Positions 17,299 to 26,900 of a stretch of 64,000 nucleotides of DNA are shown here, piece after piece. Origin of the DNA: Pelagomonas calceolata (taxonomy: Eukaryota > Sar > Pelagophyceae > Pelagomonadales > Pelagomonadaceae); assembly GCA_918797485.1 (NCBI GenBank), contig CAKKNE010000004.1, positions 2,232,001 through 2,296,000 on the forward strand. The letters are read 5' to 3'. The number at the start of each line of letters is the position of its first letter. Within the stretch, counting starts at the first letter, position 1. The notes beneath the pieces are model-generated. The model was given only the letters and a program-made list of their open reading frames with translations. It was not told the origin of the DNA and did no database searches. The translations under genes were made by a program, and so were the position numbers.

Positions 17299-20140
17299 AT
17301 GGCGGCCCAGCAACAGGTCGTGCGCGTCAAAGTGCCGCAGGGCGCCACGGTGGGCAGCACCGTGCAGGCGACGCTGCCGAACGGCCAACAGGTGAAGGTC
17401 CAGCTGCCGCCCGGCGTCGTGCCGGGCCAGGTCATCAGCATCGCGGTCCAGGCCGCGGCGTCGCCGCGGACGACACAAAATTTGCCGCCGCAGGCCGCCA
17501 GCAATGTACAAGCGATGAAGGCCGTGCGGCTCACCGTGCCCGCGACTATACCGGCTTCTAGAACAATACGATTCACGCTCGACGGTACCGTACACGAAGT
17601 TCCACTACCACCCGGTGCGCGGCCCGGGCAGACGCTGGACCTGCAGGTGCCGGCGGCGGCGCCGCAGCCCGTCAAAAAGAAGAGCTCGTCTTGGTTCGGG
17701 TCCAAGACAAAAAAGAAGAGCGGGAAGAAGCCCGAGGCGGCGCCGCCGCCGCCGGGCACGCGGCGCGTCCGCGTCGTCGTGCCCCCGAACCTCGGCGCCG
17801 CGACGAGCTTCGGCATCAGCGTCGACGGCGTCTCGATGGTGGTGAACGTCCCGAAGGGCGTCAAGGCGGGCGAATCCGTCAACGTCGACGTGCCGCTGCC
17901 GACGGGCACCGCGCGCGAGGTGGCGCCGGCGCCGAGCCCCGCCGCGCCCGCACCGGCGCCGGCGCCCGGGGGCGGCTGGTTCGGCTCGTCGGAGCCGGCG
18001 CCGGCGCCGGCGCCCAAGCGGGGTTGGTTCGCCTCGCTCACGGGGCGCGACCGGCCGGCGGGCGAGGACGCGCCGCCGCCGTCGGCGCTCAAGAGACACG
18101 CCGAGACGTCGAGCGTCGTGCAGAACGGCATGACGGTCGCGAGCGCTTTGCTCTCCGCCGGCAGCAGCCTCCCGCTCGTCGGGCGGCTCTGCGAAGCGGC
18201 TCAGTCCTGCCTTGGCTCGGCCGAGGAATTCTCGGAGAAGGCCGACGACGTCCTGGTCGCGGCGAAGCGCGTCGTCGACGTGCTCAACGTCGTCCAGATG
18301 ATGGTCCGGAACGTGGACAATCTCGCGGAGGGCCGCGAGTTGGTGGAGCAGGCGATGCGGGAGCTCGTGGACCTGCTCGTCGAGTTCAACGCCGCCGTTC
18401 GCAAGTTCGGCAAAAAAGGTTGGCTCAAGCGCGCGTTCAAGATGCAGAGCCACGTCAAGACGCTCGGGCGGTTGGACAAGCGCGTCGTCGCGCAGCTGCA
18501 GATCTTCCGGGACGTCTACCGGCTGTCGGTGCCTGTGCCATAAATCAAATTGTCGCGGCGTCTCCAGCTCGATCGGCCGCATCACTGTTTGATTTGCGCA
18601 CAGGTCGGTCGACCATCTCATGATGGAGCGGACGTACCGGATCGAAGCGTCGGTGGGGCAGCTCGTGGCGGAGCGCGTGCGCGCGACCGGCGACCCCGAG
18701 GGCAAGGTCGTGGCGGTGCTCTCCGACGACCCCGCGGCGGTCGCGCGCGTCGCCGCGGATGGCCGCGTGGCCGCGTCGGAACTGTCCAGCGAGCTCCAGG
18801 AGTTCAGGTTGGAGGTCAAGGAGGGCCTCGGGAACCTGGACAAGAAGATGCAAGAGATGCTGGCCGGGCGGGACGGCGACAAGGAGGAACTCGCCGCCAT
18901 CGCGACGGCCGTCAACGCGGCCGCGGCGCGTGACGAAGAACTGCTGCGGGCCGTGGAGGCGAGCGCGGCGCGCGACGACGCGATCCTGGCGGCCGTCGAG
19001 GCCGGCGCAACGCGCGACGCGGACCTGAAACAGCAGGTCCAGGGGCTCAGCGACTCGCTGCGGCGGAAGACGAAGAAGGAGGCCGTGCGCCAGCTCAAAG
19101 ACGCTCAACTAGAGCGCTACGAGCGTCAGCTCGACTACGTCGAGGACGAGCCGTTCGCGACTGTGTGGACATCAAATTTCGGGCGCCCCACGCCGTCGAC
19201 GCGACGTGCTTTCTGCGCAATGATAACCTAACTCACTGGCTGATTTCCACACAGGTTCGCCAAGGGCGGCGAGGGCGAGGTCTTCATGGCCGAGTATCAG
19301 GGCGAAAGCGTCGTGCTCAAGAAGATGTCGCTCGTGGGCATGACGGCGACCAAGCGCCAGAGAATGCTCAATCACTTCAAGAGCGAGCTCGCGATCATGA
19401 CGCAGCTGCGGTCGCCGCGCGTCGCCCGCTTCTACGGCGTGGTCACGACGGATACGACGTTCCTCGGCCTCGTGATGGAGTACTGCGCCGGGGGGTCCCT
19501 CCGCGCGTGTCTCGACGGCGAATCGGGCAAGGTCACCGCCGACCTGCAGCGCGTCTGGGGCCTCGACGTGGCCCTGGGGATGGCGCACTTGTACTCGCAG
19601 GGCGTCGAGCACCGCGACCTCAAGGCGCTGAACGTATTGCTGACGAGCAACCTCCGCGGCAAGGTGACGGATTTTGGTTTGTCCAAATGCGACGACCTGC
19701 GCACGACGCAAACCACACAGGGCGGGGGCGGCGCCGCGGGCACGAGCGCGTTCATGGCGCCGGAGTTGTTGGAAGACAACACGTTTACGGAGAAGAGCGA
19801 CGTGTACTCGTACGCCATCGTGCTGTGGGAAATCTGGAGCCGCCAAGTCCCGTGGAGCGACCTGCGGCCGATGCAGATCATGAGAAAGGTCGTCGACAAG
19901 CGCGAACGGCCGCCCGTGCCGGCCGGGATGCCGGCCGAGCTCCGGGAGCTCATGGTCCGCTCGTGGACGCACCAGCCGGCGGACCGGCCGGACTTCGCGG
20001 AAATCGAAGCACAACTCAAGGCTTCGACGCCGCGCCGGGCGCCCGGCGGGCCGGCGAGGTGGGGCTCTGGCGCCGTCGACGCGGAGCGCGACTCGGCGCA
20101 GGGTGTGACGGGCCGCGTGTTCGGGGGGTGGCTTGGCTAA
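17299..20140 (+). CDS. MLKL-like protein kinase: beta repeats, HeLo/4-helix domain, coiled coil, TKL kinase
   Basis: Three exons: 17299-18524, 18604-19152, 19255-20140 (886 residues). Residues 6-50, 75-118 and 155-205 are three beta modules (VxVPxGVxxGxxxxVxVP). Residues about 273-412 form a helical bundle ending FNAAVRKFGKKGWLKRAFK and LQIFRDVYRLS, matching the N-terminal four-helix (HeLo-like) domain of MLKL. Residues about 464-590 are coiled coil. From residue 590 comes a TKL-type kinase: glycine loop FAKGGEGEVF, Lys614, HRDLK at 711-715, DFG at 731-733 and an APE motif. Unlike MLKL, which is a pseudokinase, all catalytic residues are intact. In plants and animals this layout serves membrane-disrupting cell death. 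That role here is inference. Both introns are introner elements whose removal exactly restores the codons, which also ties the three exons into one gene. Upstream in-frame Met codons at 17248 and 17272 are alternatives. Confidence 0.78.
18533..18603 (+). mobile_element. introner element, intron 1 of the MLKL-like kinase
   Basis: 71 bp with ends CTGTGCCATAAATCAA and TTGATTTGCGCACAG. Target duplication: GTCGGTGC (18525-18532) and GTCGGTCG (18604-18611), 6 of 8 equal. The intron is 18525-18603: the donor GT is the start of the 5' duplication and the acceptor CAG is the element's end. Confidence 0.85.
19161..19254 (+). mobile_element. introner element, intron 2 of the MLKL-like kinase
   Basis: 94 bp with ends CTGTGTGGACATCAA and CTGATTTCCACACAG. 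Target duplication GTTCGCGA (19153-19160) and GTTCGCCA (19255-19262), 7 of 8 equal. With donor at 19153 the spliced frame reads EDEPFAKGGEGEVF, placing the insertion just before the kinase glycine loop. A donor at 19165 also keeps phase. Confidence 0.88.
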
Positions 20141-20174
20141 GAGGGATTAATTCAACTCGACGGCAATTCAACTC

Positions 20175-20306
20175 GAGAGAGAGAGCCACTTATTGAAACC
20201 ACCCCCAGGTAGTATGGACCCCGAACGCTTCGCCACTGTGTCTCAGAGAGAGAGAGAGAGAGCCACTTATTGAACCCACCCCCAGGTAGTACGGACCCCA
20301 TACGCT
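20175..20306 (+). repeat. tandem duplication, 75-bp period
   Basis: Two near-identical copies: a GA run, CCACTTATTGAA, CCACCCCCAGGTAGTA and GGACCCC, starting near 20175 and 20246. They lie just after the kinase stop and before a palindrome copy. Confidence 0.8.
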
Positions 20307-20314
20307 TCTCGTTA

Positions 20315-20335
20315 CTAGCGGCGGTAAGACACTAG
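20315..20335 (+). repeat. promoter palindrome, copy 3
   Basis: CTAGCGGCGGTAAGA then CACTAG. It lies 100 bp upstream of the start at 20435. Confidence 0.75.
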
Positions 20336-20434
20336 TAAGCGTTGCCCCCGGCGCTGTGGTCTGCGTGAAGGGCTGCCTCTCGAACGCCGTCGACGCGACA
20401 CCATAGCATGTAGCCAGCCACCCACAAAAAAGCC

Positions 20435-21124
20435 ATGTGCATCTGCTGCGAGATCTTCCCCGCCTGCATCGACAGGTACTGGGAATTTCCCGAGCACCCT
20501 TGCGTAGTCAACGCGTGCTGCTACGCGTGCTGCGGGAATGGTTTAGAGGACCCAAATCTCGCGCAGCGTATCTTCTGTCAATGCAACACGGTGGCGAATT
20601 ATGATGAATGCGGGTCGGAGCCGCACCTCATCTCGCTGGCGCTCTGCCCGTTCCTCATCCCCGGGGCCGTCTACGCGGCGTTCTTTTGGGAGCCGCACTA
20701 CGACGCGGAAAGGGATAAAGCTCTGAGGGCCTTCCTCAAGCACCGCGAGGAGCGCAAACGAGCCGCCAAACAAGCCGCGATCGACAAGAAGAAAAATAAA
20801 CGGAAGGCCGAAAGAGCTCGATTGAAGAAGGCCGCGAAGAAGGAGGCCAAGGAGAACTTCGTCGAGTTTGACGAAGACGCGTGGTACGAGTCCCTGCCGG
20901 ACCGCTTAAAAAAGAAGCCCCACCGGACCAGCAAAGTAGCTCCGGAAGCCCAGGAGATGGAATTTCGGGGCCTCAAGAGGGGCTTCCTTTTGAGTGACTC
21001 GCGGCCGGCGACGGCGGCGACGGCGCCGTCGCGGCCGCCGACGGCGCCTTCTGCCGTGCCGGCGGCGACCGCGGGCGCGCCCGCGCCCGCGCCCGCGCCC
21101 GCGCCGGCGGAGAAGCCTGCGTAA
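20435..21124 (+). CDS. Cys-rich membrane protein with basic coiled-coil tail, unknown
   Basis: 229 residues. The N-terminal 60 residues hold 14 cysteines (CICC, ACCYACC, CQC), a likely palmitoylation cluster or metal site. One hydrophobic segment follows (LISLALCPFLIPGAVYAAFFW, about 68-88). Residues 98-150 are a Lys/Arg/Ala-rich coiled coil, and the end is Pro/Ala low complexity with PAPAPAPAPA. The plan suggests a membrane-anchored protein with a cytosolic charged helix. The Cys-rich part distantly recalls PLAC8-type domains (CCxxC repeats before a hydrophobic stretch), but I cannot confirm it. Confidence 0.6.
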   Translation: MCICCEIFPACIDRYWEFPEHPCVVNACCYACCGNGLEDPNLAQRIFCQCNTVANYDECGSEPHLISLALCPFLIPGAVYAAFFWEPHYDAERDKALRAFLKHREERKRAAKQAAIDKKKNKRKAERARLKKAAKKEAKENFVEFDEDAWYESLPDRLKKKPHRTSKVAPEAQEMEFRGLKRGFLLSDSRPATAATAPSRPPTAPSAVPAATAGAPAPAPAPAPAEKPA

Positions 21125-21313
21125 TGAATGTTAAACTACACACTACCTGTCCATGATGAGCTGCTCCTCCTCCGGGCCGAGCGGCGAGCTATGGGCCTCC
21201 CCCATCAGGGTGTCCTGGTAGCCTCTACGCACTGTGGCGCGTCGAGGCGTCCTGGTAGCGTCTCGAGGCGCGGAATGCGTCTTTACAGATAACATGTCTG
21301 GCGCCAGCTGATC

Positions 21314-21333
21314 CTAGTATGTCTGTCCACTAG
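21314..21333 (-). repeat. promoter palindrome, copy 4 (variant core)
   Basis: CTAGTATGTCTGTCCACTAG, 80 bp upstream of the start at 21414. It shares the TATGTC variant core with the copy at 35755. Confidence 0.65.
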
Positions 21334-21413
21334 CTAGCACGCTTCGCGCTTCTGTTTCTCGCTGTGAGCCGTGGAGTGGCCCTCGCCTCGCACCAATCGT
21401 TGCGGCAGCCAAT

Positions 21414-22143
21414 ATGTACCGGACGCTGGCGCTCGCCGCCGCGCTGGCGCCGGTCACCGGCTTCGCGCCGGCCCTCCGGGCAACAGCGAGGAGCGTCGCG
21501 CTGAAGGCCAAGTACACGGACGCGAACGGCAACCCCATCAAGGCAGCGCTGAGCGCCTATATGCATTTTTGCAACGACGAACGGGCCACGGTGACGGCAG
21601 AGCAGAAGCGGCTGGCGGGCGACTCGTTCAAGCAGACGCTCGTCATGACGAAACTCGGGGCGCTCTGGCGCGAGCTGCCCGAGGCGCAGAAGGCGACCTA
21701 CAACCAGAAGGCACGACGCGGTGTGGACATCAACCAGTGGGTTAGGTTGTCGACCTCCACGCCATCGAGCAGACGCAGGAATGGGATCGTCGTCGCGTCG
21801 ATGGCGTGGAACCTCGACGCTGTCGAGCAGCGTGGCCGCCCAACATTTGATTTCCACACAGGCTAAGGAGGATAAAGCGAGGTACGACGCCGCGCTCAAG
21901 GCCGCCGGCGTGCTCACGAAGGCCGAGAAAAAGGCCCAGGGCCCGAAGCGGCCGCTCAGCGCCTACATGCACTTCTGCGCCGAGCGCCGGCCGTCGCTCA
22001 CCGAGGAGCTCAAGGCCCAGCTCGGCGCCGACTTCAAGTACACGCTCGTCATGACCAAATTGGGCGAGGAGTGGCGCGGCGTCGGCGACAAGTCCAAGTA
22101 CGAGGCCATGGCCGCGGCCGACAAGGCCTCGAAGGCGGCCTAG
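21414..22143 (+). CDS. plastid-type protein with two HMG boxes
   Basis: Two exons, 21414-21722 and 21862-22143 (196 residues, phase 0). MYRTLALAAALAPVTGFAPALRATARS is a signal peptide ending in GFAP plus a basic transit stretch, the plastid leader of stramenopile algae. Two HMG boxes follow: NPIKAALSAYMHFCNDERATV...MTKLGALWRELPEAQKATYNQKA and GPKRPLSAYMHFCAERRPSL...MTKLGEEWRGVGDKSKYEAMA. The boxes share SAYMHFC and TLVMTKLG, so they arose by internal duplication. HMG boxes bend DNA; in an organelle the natural role is compacting the nucleoid, as TFAM/Abf2 do in mitochondria. Plastid location is inferred from the leader. The intron separates the two boxes and is an introner element. Confidence 0.78.
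21720..21861 (+). mobile_element. introner element, intron of the HMG-box gene
   Basis: Ends GGTGTGGACATCAAC and TTGATTTCCACACAG. It contains a perfect 12-bp inverted repeat (CCACGCCATCGA 21757-21768, TCGATGGCGTGG 21798-21809). The intron that keeps phase is 21723-21861. No clean 8-bp duplication remains, so it is older than the STT3 copy or used a donor inside its own end. Confidence 0.78.
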
Positions 22144-22194
22144 GAGCTCGCCCCTAGCTCTACTAACCATGACTTACTACTACACACGCGAGTC

Positions 22195-22566
22195 TCAGAA
22201 CGACAAAACGCCCGCGACGCGCGACGGCCACTCCTCGCCCTGCACGCGGCAGTTGCCGCCGTCGCAATAGCCCCAGCCCAGCGTCGTCGTCGTGTCCGTG
22301 AACTCGCAGCCGCCGCCGCGGCAACTGGGGTCCGCGCACCGGACGAACGTGCACGCGCCGCCGTCGCACGACGGCCGCTTGCAGTCCTCGAAGCGGCAGG
22401 CGCCGCCCCGACAACTTATATCATCACAATGCCGGTAGGCGCAGGACCCGCCGTCGCAGTGGAGCTCGCAGTCACTGTATACAGGGGCGTCGTGGTTGTC
22501 GCGCTGGGCGGCGGCGAGGGCGAGCGTGAGTAGGGCGAGTGGCCGTCGTCGTCGGTGGGGCGGCAT
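22195..22566 (-). CDS. secreted Cys-repeat protein
   Basis: 123 residues. A short basic N-terminus and LALLTLALAAAQ form a signal peptide. The rest is built of about five copies of a module C-(D/R)-G-G-x-C-x-x-x-x-C (CDGGSCAYRHC, CRGGACRFEDC, CDGGACTFVRC, CRGGGCEFTD, CDGGNCRVQG), each about 20 residues. This is probably an extracellular disulphide-rich protein. No named family recognised. It converges with the HMG gene (51 bp between stops). Confidence 0.65.
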   Translation of the reverse strand: MPPHRRRRPLALLTLALAAAQRDNHDAPVYSDCELHCDGGSCAYRHCDDISCRGGACRFEDCKRPSCDGGACTFVRCADPSCRGGGCEFTDTTTTLGWGYCDGGNCRVQGEEWPSRVAGVLSF

Positions 22567-22631
22567 CTATGTGATGTTTTCGGTACGAACTATGCGGCTG
22601 CCGCGGCTGCCCCGCTGCGGTCCGATTTTTG

Positions 22632-22652
22632 CTAGTGTCTTACGGCCGCTAG
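22632..22652 (-). repeat. promoter palindrome, copy 5
   Basis: CTAGTGTCTTACGGCC then GCTAG, preceded by TTG. It sits between head-to-head starts at 22566 (-) and 22840 (+). Confidence 0.78.
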
Positions 22653-22839
22653 CTGGTTATTATTGGCGTGACCTCTAGCTCTGTACCTCGTGTGTGAGCG
22701 GCGCTCGCTCATTTTTAGACCGCGGTTAATCGCCGAGTCTCCCGCACTGTCGCGGAACGCTCAGAACGAGCCGCCGCCGCTCAGCGGTTACAAAATAGTT
22801 TCAGAGAGCTTTTTTGACCAGCGGCGCTAGACGAGGCCG

Positions 22840-23937
22840 ATGCAGTCCCTCCTCGGCGTGGACCTCTTCGGGGCCCACGGCGCCGACATGAAGCAGATCT
22901 CCGACAAGAAGGAGCACCAGACGCAGGCCCGCATCCGCGGCGAGTATGAAAACAGAGAGGGCCCGTGGCGCGGGGACAAAGGGCCCCGTATAAGCGACGG
23001 CACGAGCTTCTTCTCTACTCGCACGTCGCCGCGCCACGACGGTTCTTCCATAGCGGACTATTTTGTGGATAAGCCGGATCAGGACCAAGGCAGGTACTGG
23101 CGCAACTACGACATTGAGCGGAGCCTCGCGCCGGAGCTCGCGCCGCGGGACGAGTACGAGGCCTCGCTAAAAATTCAGCGCGTGGCGCGGAAGTGGCTTT
23201 CCAGAAGACGCAACGCGGCGCGGGACGTCGCGCGAGATCTAGGAGTGCTCGAGACGGAAGCGCAACTCATCCAGCGCGCCTGGTACGCTAGAAAAGCTCA
23301 AGAGGACGTCCAGCGCGCGCGCGTGCAACAACTCAAAGAGCGGCAGACCTGGCGCGACTACGAGGCGTTTCTTGCTTCACTGACGCAGCCGGGCGGCGAG
23401 AGCGTCTTACGCCGTCGACGCGAGTCACGCGACGCCTGTTTGATTTCCACACAGGTCACGAGTGACCGGAAGAAGCCCGCCAAGTCCACGGTCCTCGCGG
23501 CGAAGCTGAAGACCGCCGCGACGACGATCAAAGCGCCCGTCGATATCAACTGTTCGGTCCGCGACGGCGGCCACCGCTTCGATCTCTTGGTTTTGGAAAG
23601 GGCGTCGGCCGGGAAGCGGCGCCCGACCGGTTTAGAGGTCGCAGCGGCCGATGAGCCCTTCGTCTTCGCTTCACAAACATACGAGGGGTCCCTGATTGTT
23701 CTCGGGTGCAAGTTGGCGCTCGCGGTGCCGACGGTGCAGCAGGCCTGGGCGTCGTCGGGCGTGCGCGCGGGGGATAGAATAGTGGCCGTCAACGGGACGG
23801 CGGGGCCCGCGGAGAAGCTGCTCTCGTTGTTACGGAGGGACAACAAGAAGCGGCGGCTGACTTTAGTGAGACCGCAGGCCGAGGAGGGCCTGGGGTGGCG
23901 GGATTCGGTCCGGGCGCGGCGGAAGCTCTTCGTGTAA
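22840..23937 (+). CDS. IQ-motif and PDZ-domain protein
   Basis: 365 residues if read through. Residues about 106-150 have two IQ-like calmodulin-binding helices (SLKIQRVARKWLSRRR and AQLIQRAWYARKA). Residues about 240-345 form a PDZ domain: FDLLVLERA, GLEVAAAD, VQQAWASSGVRAGDRIVAVNGT and RRLTLVRP, where AGDRIVAVNG is the usual beta-3/beta-4 signature. Such proteins act as scaffolds near membranes or cilia under calcium control; this is family knowledge, not shown here. A 51-bp stretch (23404-23454) ending in an introner-type terminus lies in frame between the IQ and PDZ parts and may be spliced out or kept. Confidence 0.72.
   Translation: MQSLLGVDLFGAHGADMKQISDKKEHQTQARIRGEYENREGPWRGDKGPRISDGTSFFSTRTSPRHDGSSIADYFVDKPDQDQGRYWRNYDIERSLAPELAPRDEYEASLKIQRVARKWLSRRRNAARDVARDLGVLETEAQLIQRAWYARKAQEDVQRARVQQLKERQTWRDYEAFLASLTQPGGESVLRRRRESRDACLISTQVTSDRKKPAKSTVLAAKLKTAATTIKAPVDINCSVRDGGHRFDLLVLERASAGKRRPTGLEVAAADEPFVFASQTYEGSLIVLGCKLALAVPTVQQAWASSGVRAGDRIVAVNGTAGPAEKLLSLLRRDNKKRRLTLVRPQAEEGLGWRDSVRARRKLFV
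23404..23454 (+). mobile_element. introner element remnant, in frame
   Basis: The 3' end is a perfect introner terminus (TTTGATTTCCACACAG), preceded by the family's inner word GCCGTCGACGCGA. The 5' terminus is missing. A GT at 23404 would give a 51-nt intron that keeps the frame (GGES joined to VTSD). Retention is also open, adding 17 residues. A nearby near-duplicate of the 3' flank (GTCACGCG, 23424-23431) hints at a deletion. Confidence 0.6.
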
Positions 23938-23968
23938 CATGGGTCTATCGTAATTCTTAAACTGGGGC

Positions 23969-26900
23969 CTAGGCCTTGACCGCGGCGATCGCCGCCCGCG
24001 CGTCGCGCATGGCCTTCACCTCGGCCGCCGTGTCGCGCGCGAGGACGGCCAGGACCTGGTCGAGGAGGCTCTGCTGCGCGGTGGAGATGGAGTCGCCGAA
24101 GTCTGCTCGCTTCGTCCAGTTTGCTTCCTGCTCCGTCAGGGCGCCCGTTAGTGCGGCCTCGATTTCCGCGGCGCGCGCGACCGCCGCGTCTTCCGCGGCC
24201 TTGGCTTTTGCGTCAATGTCGGCGCTGATTTCCGCGAATTTCGCCTCGAGCGCGGCTTCCCGTTTTTCGGCCTCGGCCGCAGCAGCGGCCTCCCGCTCGA
24301 TCCGCTCGGCGTCGAGCTTTTGGAACCGCTCCTCGAGCGCCACCTCGCGCTCGAGCCTCTCAGCATCGAGCGTAGCAAAGCGCTCCTCGAGCTCGGCCTT
24401 GGACGCTGTCTCCCTTGCGATCCTCTCGTCGTCGAGCTTCTGGAAGCGCTCCTCTAGGGCCTTTTCCCGCTCTGCCAGCGCCGCCGCCGCGGTCGCCTCA
24501 CGCTCGACCCGAGCCGCCTCTGCAGCCTCCTCACGTTCCACACGCTCCGCCTCCAGCGTCGTGAACCAAGTTTCGAGCGCCTCGGCGGACGCCACCTCCC
24601 GCTCGAGCCGGTCCGCCTCCACCGCGTCCATTTTCTCCAACAGGCGCGTCTCAATGGCTTTCGACTCGACGTCGAACGCCTCAAATGTTTCTTGCATCGC
24701 GCCCACGAACTCCTCGTGTCGCGTGTCGACCGCCGTGAGCTTGGTTTCCGTCTCCGCCAGCGCAGTGTCGACTTTCGTGTCGCGCTCGGTCAGCCGAGCG
24801 TCCAGCGCCGTTTGCCTCTCGGCATCGGCCGTCGCGACGGCGGCCGCGTCGTCCCGCAGCTGCTGCAGGTGGCCGTCGACTTCGGCGTTGCGCGCCGCCG
24901 TCGCCTCAGCAACCGCCGTGGCCTTGGCCTCAGCGGCTTCGATCTGCGTCGCCTGCTCTTTGTTAGTCTCATCTGCGAGCACGGCGATCGCCTCCACATC
25001 GGTTACGCGGCCTACGAGCTCCTGCTTCTCCACGTCGAGGGCCTCGAACGTTTCCTCCATGGCGCTCACGAACTCAGTGTGTGTCTGTTCGACCGTTTGG
25101 AACTTGCCGTCGACGACCTCGTCGCGTTTGAGTAACGCCTCCGCCGCGGAAGCAGCGGCGGTCCGCCTGTTCTCCTCGGCCGTTTCAAACTCCTTGGAGA
25201 TGGCTGCGGTCTGCGCCGCGTGTCGCTCGTCGTCGGCCAGCCGCTTCTCTTCCACGGCGTCGAACCTCGAGTCGATTTCTTTTGCGCGCGCCTCGCGCTG
25301 GGACTCGTCCTGCGTGCGTTGGGCCTCGCGCTGGGACTCGAGCTCCGTGATCGTGGTGCCGATCGCCTCGAATTTGTCCTGGACCTCTTTGTCTTTTTCA
25401 CCCCGTTGCTTGTCGAGATCTTCGAACGTAGTGTCCAGCGCTGTCTGCATCGCCGTCTGCCGCTCTGATAATTCCTCGAACTTAGAGTCCGTCGCCTTCT
25501 GTCTCTCGTCAAGCTGTGTATCGAGCTCCGTGAACCGTTTGTCGAGGGCTTCGCGTTCCTCGGCGTCCTTCGCGGCACGCGCCTCGTCCATGGCCGTGAA
25601 GCGCGCGTCCAGGGCTTCCTGCCTTTGTTGTGCTTCGGCGGCCGCCGCCTCGTCGCGCTTGGCTTGGTCCGCTAGAGCAGCTGCTTCGCGTTCCTGCCGT
25701 TGAGCCTCAAGCCCTTCGAAGCGTTCCGTCATCGCCTGCTCCTGCGCCGTCGCCACCTCCTGAGCCTTTTCCTGCGCTGCCGTCAATTTGGCGTCCGTCT
25801 CGGTCGCCAGCGTCGACAGCCTCTCGTCCTGAGCCGCGTTCGTCTCGTCCGCGAGCACCGCAACGGTCTCCACGTCGGCGAGCCGCTTGGATAACTCCTC
25901 GGTAGCTGTGGTCGACGCAGCCTGCTGTTCGTCGACGGCGCTGAAGCGCGCCTCGACGGCCTCACTCGCGAGCCGTCGCTTCTCCTCCGCGTCTTGCAGA
26001 TCGCCCTGGCGTACGGTCTCGAGCTGCGTAAATTTCTCGTCGACCGCGGCTTGCGCCGCTTTCTCCTGGACCTCGGCTTTGAGCGCCTCCTGAGCGGTGG
26101 CCGCCGCCGCCGCGTCCTCGAGCCTCTGCGCCTCCACAGCCGCGAATTTATCATCAGCGGCTGCAAATTTTTCGTCCACGACCTTGTCTCTCTGGGCCGC
26201 CGCCTCGAGCAGCTCGACCTTGTCCTCGAGTTGGCTCGCCTCGGCTTTCGCGAACTTGTCATCAACCTCGGCCTGGGCGGCCTCGAGCGCGGCGTCGACC
26301 TGGGCGTTGCGCTGCTCGATGGTGGCGAGGTCCGCTGTCCGTAGGTCCTGGGCACTGGTCTTGTCTTTTGCGCGCCGCTCGTCGACCTCAGCTATCGCTG
26401 TGTCGATCTCCGTTTTGCGGATCGCGTCGGCCTCGGCGCGCTTGGCCTCCTTCGCGGCCTGGTCAGCTATGAAGGCTTCATCCCTCTTCACGCGCTCCTC
26501 TTCCATCGTTTTGAGCTGTTGGTCGATTTCCTCTTTCGTGGCTAGTGCTTCGGCCTGTCGAGCCGCAGTTTCGGCAGTGAACCGCTCGTCAACCCCAGAG
26601 AACCGTTCAGCGACCATCGCTTCCTGCGCTTGGAGCGCTTCCGCCGCGGCCGCCTTGTCGGCGGCCGCCGCTGCCTCGACCGCCGAGAAGCGCTTCTCCG
26701 ACGCGTCCGTGGCCGCGGCGAGGTCCTCGGCCGCGATGATCTTATTTGCTTCGATCAACGTCGTTGCGTCTACAAACGCCGCATCGACCTGGGCGTTGCG
26801 CTCCCGCACGGCCTCGTCACGCACGGCCTCCGCCTGGGCTCGCACGGTCTCCACCTCCGTGATTTTTGCGTCGAGGGCGTTAGCATGTTCCGTCGCAACT

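Noticed and set aside
17178-19108. Long minus-strand frames opposite the kinase gene (up to 497 codons)
   Set aside because: They lack any known motif and lie opposite clear kinase, coil and helical domains.
20240-20310. GA-run repeat as a CRISPR-like array
   Set aside because: Only two direct copies with a 75-bp period and no spacer pattern, in a eukaryote.
23976-25703. 575-codon plus frame rich in Ser/Ala
   Set aside because: It is the complement of the coiled-coil gene's Glu/Ala codons, not a gene.
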